The position numbers and the translations under genes are program-made. A stretch of 11,670 nt of DNA. It comes from Bifidobacteriaceae bacterium NR021. GTDB taxonomy: Bacteria > Actinomycetota > Actinomycetes > Actinomycetales > Bifidobacteriaceae. The notes under the pieces were generated by a model that was not told where the DNA came from, ran no database searches, and saw only the letters and a list, made by a program, of their open reading frames with translations. Below, piece by piece: positions 7,651 through 11,670 of the stretch. Every line of letters starts with the position of its first letter. Within the stretch, counting starts at the first letter, position 1. The stretch is from positions 423,083 to 434,752 of the forward strand of contig NQOP01000002.1 in the NCBI GenBank assembly GCA_003585845.1, read 5' to 3'.

Positions 7651-8676
7651 TCAATAAAGAAGAATTGCAAGACGGCGACGAGCGCGCGCAAGACGCTCAT
7701 CATCTGCAGGAAGCATTGCAAAATACTCAAGCATACGAGAACGAATAGTATCCGCATCACTCTTATGACCAGATGCGAGGAAGTCAAGCAGTCGCCCGAA
7801 AGCGTCATCAATATGACCGTCAATCATATCTACATCTGCTACTGCAAGCTGCGAATCTAAATCATCCTGATTATCGCCAGCAGACTTTCTAACAGCAGCA
7901 ACATCAGTATTAGTGTTACGCGAAAGCAACAAAGCTTTTGCATGTTCACGCGATGCAAGCACATCATGAGGATCCGCTTCCATTACTTTTGCATACTCGC
8001 GTGCAGCACCTTCATAATCACCCTTCATAGCAAGAGAATGAGCTTGCTCATGAGCAGGCGGAACACTCTCAACAGAATTATTCTCGGAACTATCTTGATC
8101 TACATCTTTAGATGCTTCAGTCTTTTTCTCAACTGAGGATTCCACAAAAGGAGCAGTCCCAGCAACGCCCGAACGTTCAGCAACCTGAACCAATTGCGGC
8201 AAAATAGTGTTACAAATCTGCTGTAATTCCTCGTCGCTAGGCAAACCTTGCACAATAGGCATAGGACGCCCGCCAATTAAACCGTAAATTGCAGGAAGCT
8301 GCTGCGCTTGCAATGCTTGAGCAATACTTGGGCTTTCATCAGAGTCGATACGAGCTAACTGCATACGACCGTCAAGCGCGTTAACAGCATCCGCTAATTT
8401 CTGCGCAACATCATAATAAGCTTCGTCACTAGTTTGCCAAAGTAAAATAACAATTGGGAAACTTACGGACGTTTGCACCATCGCCTGAAAAGACTGCTCA
8501 TTAACATCGATTACATAGCCGCCAGCTTTTGGAGCAGAAGAACCAGTAGAGCCCGATGCAGCTTTAGCAGCTTGCTTAGCTTGAGCTTCTACGCGACGCT
8601 TTACGCCTTCTAAATCTACAGCCCCAGCAAGCGAAAATCCGCCAGGATTCATGCCTTGCGCTTTGCTACTCACCAT
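7651..8676 (-). CDS. Thioredoxin-fold/TPR protein, YbbN (CnoX)-like, without redox cysteines
   Basis: Probable co-chaperone of the YbbN/CnoX type found across actinobacteria, cytoplasmic (no signal peptide). The 341-residue protein has a Gly/Ala-rich N-terminus with a charged helix (about 20-40), a thioredoxin-like domain at about 53-165 (IVILLWQTSDE at 75-85, LARIDSDESPSIAQALQAQQLPAIYG at about 107-132), an acidic Ser/Glu-rich linker at 178-208, and TPR-like helices at 209-341 (QAHSLAMKGDYEGAAREYAKVMEADP at about 211-236, closing RRRLAILLY). The CxxC site is absent: QTSD follows Trp80 and the only cysteine is Cys155, so disulfide exchange is not expected. ATG at 8676 follows AGAGGAAAA. It lies 41 bases after the lipoprotein gene on the same strand, probably in one operon, and converges on the tRNA gene. 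The fold is fairly sure; the client proteins are unknown. Confidence 0.85.
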   Translation of the reverse strand: MVSSKAQGMNPGGFSLAGAVDLEGVKRRVEAQAKQAAKAASGSTGSSAPKAGGYVIDVNEQSFQAMVQTSVSFPIVILLWQTSDEAYYDVAQKLADAVNALDGRMQLARIDSDESPSIAQALQAQQLPAIYGLIGGRPMPIVQGLPSDEELQQICNTILPQLVQVAERSGVAGTAPFVESSVEKKTEASKDVDQDSSENNSVESVPPAHEQAHSLAMKGDYEGAAREYAKVMEADPHDVLASREHAKALLLSRNTNTDVAAVRKSAGDNQDDLDSQLAVADVDMIDGHIDDAFGRLLDFLASGHKSDADTIRSRMLEYFAMLPADDERLARARRRLAILLY

Positions 8677-8717
8677 TTTTCCTCTTTTCCAAGCAGACTA
8701 AATTGTACTTACAAAAT

Positions 8718-9773
8718 TTATAAAGCTTCTACTTTAATAGGCTGACGCTCAGCACCAACAGGAATAATCTTCATATGAGAACTAGCTGGAGGAACTACTA
8801 GAGCAATAACATTTACGTAAGTTACTCGCATAGTACCTTTTGCTTTACCGTCGCCAAATAATGCTTTTTCTTCATCAGAAGCAGGACGAGATTCACGCCC
8901 TTCGCCAGCTTTACGAGTCCACACAGAATCTATGCGCGCAACAACCAAATCGCTTCCATCGCTTGAACGCATAATGCTTATTTGTTTGAGATTTGGTGTA
9001 AAGATTTGTTCTTGAGAGCCTTTATTTCTCTCCATTCCAGCTTGCACTGCTTTAGAAAGTTCAACTAACTTTTTACGCAAATAATCGTCAGCAAAATGCT
9101 TTGCATACTTGCTGTTTTCACCATTTTGTAAAACGTCAGCGTACGCAGCTACCGCTTCATCTGGAGTCATCACCAAACCAGTATCGTTAGATTTACCCAT
9201 TGAAGAACCAATACTTGGCACAGCAAATTTAGGAAGATGCACTCCAGGGAATAAGCGCGCAACAGCCCAAAGTTTATAATTCGAACGCGCTCTCTGTTGA
9301 CGCAAAACCAGCAAACGTTTTGACTGCTGATCTTTAGTAGTAGTTGTAATAGTCATTAAATCTCTTGGCCAACCAGAATTAATTGGCACAATAGTTTGCG
9401 CGGCTTCACGCGGAATAGTGGTCTTAGGATCTAAGTTCCCAGTTTTGTTTGCAATAGTGAGCTCGCTCGTGCGAATGTCGAGAGCAGGTCCAGAAACTGC
9501 TTTAGATAATGAATCCACATCTTTTTCGTCGTTTGCTTTTTCTAGCTCACGAAGCAAACCTAAGCGGATATCTTTTTCTTGGAGCATGGTCAAATTAGGT
9601 AACTCTTGATTACTGCGCGCTTCAGCAGGTTTCGGCACCTGCCCATCGCAAGCAGATAATCCAGTTACCATAACCGTTGATACAACACATGCTATTAATG
9701 TGACTATGTTGTTGCGCAATACGCCTCTATTTTTACTTTTTACGCGGTGAATATCGACATTAGTATTACGCAT
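8718..9773 (-). CDS. Lipoprotein of unknown function, possibly two repeated domains
   Basis: I do not recognise a named family. From ATG at 9773 it is 351 residues. The N-terminus is basic (about 1-20), followed by a hydrophobic stretch (NNIVTLIACVVSTVMVTG) and the lipobox LSAC with Cys42, so it should be lipid-anchored outside the cytoplasmic membrane. The rest looks like two halves of similar layout, about 62-176 and 203-351. Each begins with helices rich in Leu/Ala/Glu (LGLLRELEKANDEKDVDSL; DEAVAAYADVLQNGENSKY) and ends in beta-type strands, which would fit two NTF2-like domains, but this is a guess from pattern only. The frame is open to a GTG at 9794, overlapping the upstream gene. I prefer ATG 9773, one base after that gene's TAA and 10 bases after GAGGA, which suggests coupled translation. 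Actinobacterial lipoproteins with uncharacterised domains look similar. Confidence 0.82.
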   Translation of the reverse strand: MRNTNVDIHRVKSKNRGVLRNNIVTLIACVVSTVMVTGLSACDGQVPKPAEARSNQELPNLTMLQEKDIRLGLLRELEKANDEKDVDSLSKAVSGPALDIRTSELTIANKTGNLDPKTTIPREAAQTIVPINSGWPRDLMTITTTTKDQQSKRLLVLRQQRARSNYKLWAVARLFPGVHLPKFAVPSIGSSMGKSNDTGLVMTPDEAVAAYADVLQNGENSKYAKHFADDYLRKKLVELSKAVQAGMERNKGSQEQIFTPNLKQISIMRSSDGSDLVVARIDSVWTRKAGEGRESRPASDEEKALFGDGKAKGTMRVTYVNVIALVVPPASSHMKIIPVGAERQPIKVEAL

Positions 9774-9774
9774 T

Positions 9775-11532
9775 TTACTCATTTCCTCGCTCACTTGAAG
9801 AATTACCGCGGTAGCCTTTCACATTTTTTCTGTAGCGACCGTTACCGCCGTCTCCTCTAAATCCATTTCGTTTTATGCGAGACTGCTTATCGTTGCTATT
9901 TTTAGACGAATTTTGACGTTTATCCGATTCTGAGTTGCGATAGTTTTCGCGATCATTATGCTTTTTCTTACTAGATTCATGCGAAATCTTGCTATTACTA
10001 TCTGAAGGCTTGACTGTTTCCAAACGTTTCTTTGCAAACTTTTCAGAATTATTAGCATTGTTTCTATCATTCTGACGGTTACGTCTCTTGTTATTCTGCT
10101 GAGCATACTTATTTTGCTGCTGACGCTTATCCTTATGATCGTTCAGATTATCGCTATCCGACGTTTTTGCATAAGATTTTTTCTTATTTCGCGGAGTCTT
10201 AATATTTTGAGAATTTCGCTTATATTGCTTATTCTCTGGATTTTCTGATTCTGCTGAATTTTCAGAATATTTCGCATTTTCTGTATCTTCCGCTTTTGCA
10301 GAATCTTCCGCATTTTCTGCATCATCCTGATTTTGTAAATCATTAAACTCATCATCAGCATTATCTAAGTCATCTAAATAAGAATTATCATCATGCTGTT
10401 GCATAAAGCGCGCAGCAAACGCAAGCATTTCATCTTGCGCAATAACGGTAGTTTCAGCCAAAGAATCAGTAGATGCAACTGCTGTAGAAGCAGACGCAAC
10501 ACGAGTTATTTGCATACCATTTGAGTCGCCACTTTGTATTGAATCTTTACGACGACGTGCATGAGTCCCGTGCCTTGCGTGGTTTCCAGAATCCTTCTTA
10601 CGACGTTTGTGGCCGAAAATACCAGACATAGTTCCAGAAATCGCCTCAGCAAAGGTAACTTCGTCACGCTGCGCAGACTTTACTGTCAACGCTCCTGAAC
10701 GGCTAGCTATTAATTGCTTATTACGACGACGATGCGGAGCCATTGCAAAAATAGTTGCAGAAAGTATAGCTAATACTGCAAAAAGCGCTCCTACAAAATA
10801 TAATGGCGTTGCAAAATCTGGAATTTGATTACGACGCCACCGAAATTCTACGGAAGCTTCCGGTACATTATCCCCCAAATCAATTAGCAAAACACGTCTA
10901 GCAGCCTGCGAGCGCAGTGTAGAAGAAGACGCATCATGACTATTTGACTTACTAGAGCGAGTGCCTGATTTAGGCATTGTGCCGTTTGCAACAGCATGAT
11001 CATATGACGCAGAACCAGAAGATTGAACATAATCTGCAGTATTTATTGCCAATTTCGCTAAACCAAGCTGGCACGTAACTATAGGCCATAAATTAGATTC
11101 TTGGAATTTTACGTCAGGATCTTTAATGTCAACAGAGCCTTCCGCTTGCACAGAGGTTCTACCAGACACTTCAGAAACTGAAAGATTATTCCAATCACGC
11201 AAACCAGTAATTCTTTGTACTGGAGAACCTGCCACCCAGCCTCTTACGTCTTTCATTAAACCTACAGCAACACAAATAGGCTTACGTGTATGCAAAGCAG
11301 CAACACTAATACGTACCCTGTTATCTACAAGATTCAAAACACCAGGATCAGTGACAATATAACGAGTTCCAGATACGTTAGCGTATGCAATAACCACGTT
11401 ACTAGGCTTCCAAAATGTTGCGTTGGCAACACCAAGAACAACACTTAATACTGCAAGCAAAGCAAAAAATGGAGCTACAACGCCGCGCATGATTTTACTG
11501 CGCAAAGTGAGCCGTCGCATTGGTCGTCGCAT
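9775..11532 (-). CDS. Two-pass membrane protein with long disordered charged tail, function unknown
   Basis: No family recognised. Residue numbers count from the ATG at 11532 (585 residues). A basic N-terminus (MRRPMRRLTLRSK) precedes a membrane helix at about 17-38. An extracytoplasmic domain follows at about 39-242, with strand-like segments (VVIAYANVSGTRYIV) and a Ser-rich linker near 170-207. A second helix lies at about 243-265. The remaining 320 residues are cytoplasmic: a basic patch (GHKRRKKDSG, near 307), a short hydrophobic helix near 368-377 (EMLAFAARFMQQ), an Asp/Glu/Asn-rich stretch at about 380-432, then a Lys/Arg/Asn/Gln/Ser-rich stretch to the end that finishes with RG repeats. 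Frame and codon use continue through the tail, so it is real coding sequence. An ATG at 11574 would add 14 residues but lacks a ribosome binding site, whereas AGAAGGA stands 6 bases before 11532. The lipoprotein gene follows directly. Confidence 0.8.
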   Translation of the reverse strand: MRRPMRRLTLRSKIMRGVVAPFFALLAVLSVVLGVANATFWKPSNVVIAYANVSGTRYIVTDPGVLNLVDNRVRISVAALHTRKPICVAVGLMKDVRGWVAGSPVQRITGLRDWNNLSVSEVSGRTSVQAEGSVDIKDPDVKFQESNLWPIVTCQLGLAKLAINTADYVQSSGSASYDHAVANGTMPKSGTRSSKSNSHDASSSTLRSQAARRVLLIDLGDNVPEASVEFRWRRNQIPDFATPLYFVGALFAVLAILSATIFAMAPHRRRNKQLIASRSGALTVKSAQRDEVTFAEAISGTMSGIFGHKRRKKDSGNHARHGTHARRRKDSIQSGDSNGMQITRVASASTAVASTDSLAETTVIAQDEMLAFAARFMQQHDDNSYLDDLDNADDEFNDLQNQDDAENAEDSAKAEDTENAKYSENSAESENPENKQYKRNSQNIKTPRNKKKSYAKTSDSDNLNDHKDKRQQQNKYAQQNNKRRNRQNDRNNANNSEKFAKKRLETVKPSDSNSKISHESSKKKHNDRENYRNSESDKRQNSSKNSNDKQSRIKRNGFRGDGGNGRYRKNVKGYRGNSSSERGNE

Positions 11533-11538
11533 TGGTCG

Positions 11539-11545
11539 TCCTTCT
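11539..11545 (-). promoter_or_regulatory. Ribosome binding site favouring the 11532 start of the membrane protein
   Basis: AGAAGGA on the minus strand lies 6 bases before ATG at 11532. The in-frame ATG at 11574 is preceded by GGTATCGTT, which has no Shine-Dalgarno character. A leaderless start at 11574 cannot be excluded. Confidence 0.55.
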
Positions 11546-11583
11546 GTATCAGAAGTATCTTCTATATTTGTCATAACGATACC

Positions 11584-11612
11584 ATTCTACAGTCTTTTAA
11601 TATTACTTGCAT
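11584..11612 (-). promoter_or_regulatory. Candidate promoter of the membrane protein/lipoprotein/TPR gene group
   Basis: On the minus strand TAGAAT (11589-11584) matches the -10 consensus at five of six positions. At 17-base spacing the upstream hexamer is ATGCAA (11612-11607), three of six. Initiation would fall near 11575-11578, leaving about 45 bases to the start at 11532 or almost none to the ATG at 11574. It is the only reasonable candidate in the short gap to the right-hand gene. Confidence 0.35.
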
Positions 11613-11653
11613 GTTTTGATGTAAAAATCAGCGTCAAGCGGTAATGTGGGGCT

Positions 11654-11670
11654 ATGAAAAAAATCAAAAC
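11654..11670 (+). CDS. Possible start of a plus-strand gene, cut by the window edge
   Basis: ATG at 11654 opens MKKIK before the window ends. TAATGT, which fits the TAnnnT form of a -10 box, ends 6 bases before this ATG, as in a leaderless gene. The arrangement is the same as at metA. There is no Shine-Dalgarno sequence, and too little is visible to name a product. Confidence 0.3.

Noticed and set aside
10143..10361. Minus-strand 72-codon frame inside the tail region of the membrane protein gene
   Set aside because: Shifted frame of a low-complexity AT-rich coding stretch; Met/Ile/Arg/Lys-rich product. The long tail frame explains the sequence.
9775..10400. Repeat-rich AT-biased region as a possible mobile element or CRISPR-like array
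   Set aside because: Repeats are irregular and respect the reading frame; no regular repeat/spacer unit, no terminal inverted repeats and no transposase.

Overview
The window reads as a low-GC member of the Bifidobacteriaceae, most likely Gardnerella. The protein sequences (Bifidobacterium-type MetA, ATP synthase subunits and a YbbN-like thioredoxin/TPR protein) and the initiator tRNA are actinobacterial. Base composition looks well below the 55-65% GC usual for Bifidobacterium and nearer the low 40s of Gardnerella. The genus is an inference from memory of the families; no search was run.

Positions 1-6289: an F1Fo ATP synthase operon on the minus strand, in the order atpB-atpE-atpF-atpH-atpA-atpG-atpD. 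The window cuts atpD after 319 codons, and atpC presumably follows outside. Every subunit seen is intact and has a good ribosome binding site. In a fermentative anaerobe this enzyme is expected to work mainly as an ATP-driven proton pump for pH homeostasis. Three subunits look unusual. The c subunit has an alanine-rich first helix where glycines are normal. The delta subunit is short and seems to lack about 85 internal residues relative to Bifidobacterium. The gamma subunit has a Ser/Ala/Glu-rich insert.

Positions 6290-7609: metA (homoserine O-acyltransferase, with an acetyl-type residue 111) on the minus strand, probably read from a leaderless transcript. It is divergent from an initiator tRNA-Met gene on the plus strand, which has its own promoter and a strong rho-independent terminator.

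Positions 7651-11574: three closely spaced minus-strand genes, probably one transcription unit. They encode a two-pass membrane protein with a very long disordered cytoplasmic tail, a lipoprotein, and a redox-inactive thioredoxin-fold/TPR protein. The first two I cannot name; together they are the least explained part of the window and could form an envelope-associated module. At the right edge a plus-strand gene may begin at 11654.

I see no mobile element, CRISPR array, phage gene or toxin-antitoxin pair. The window is mostly chromosomal core sequence.
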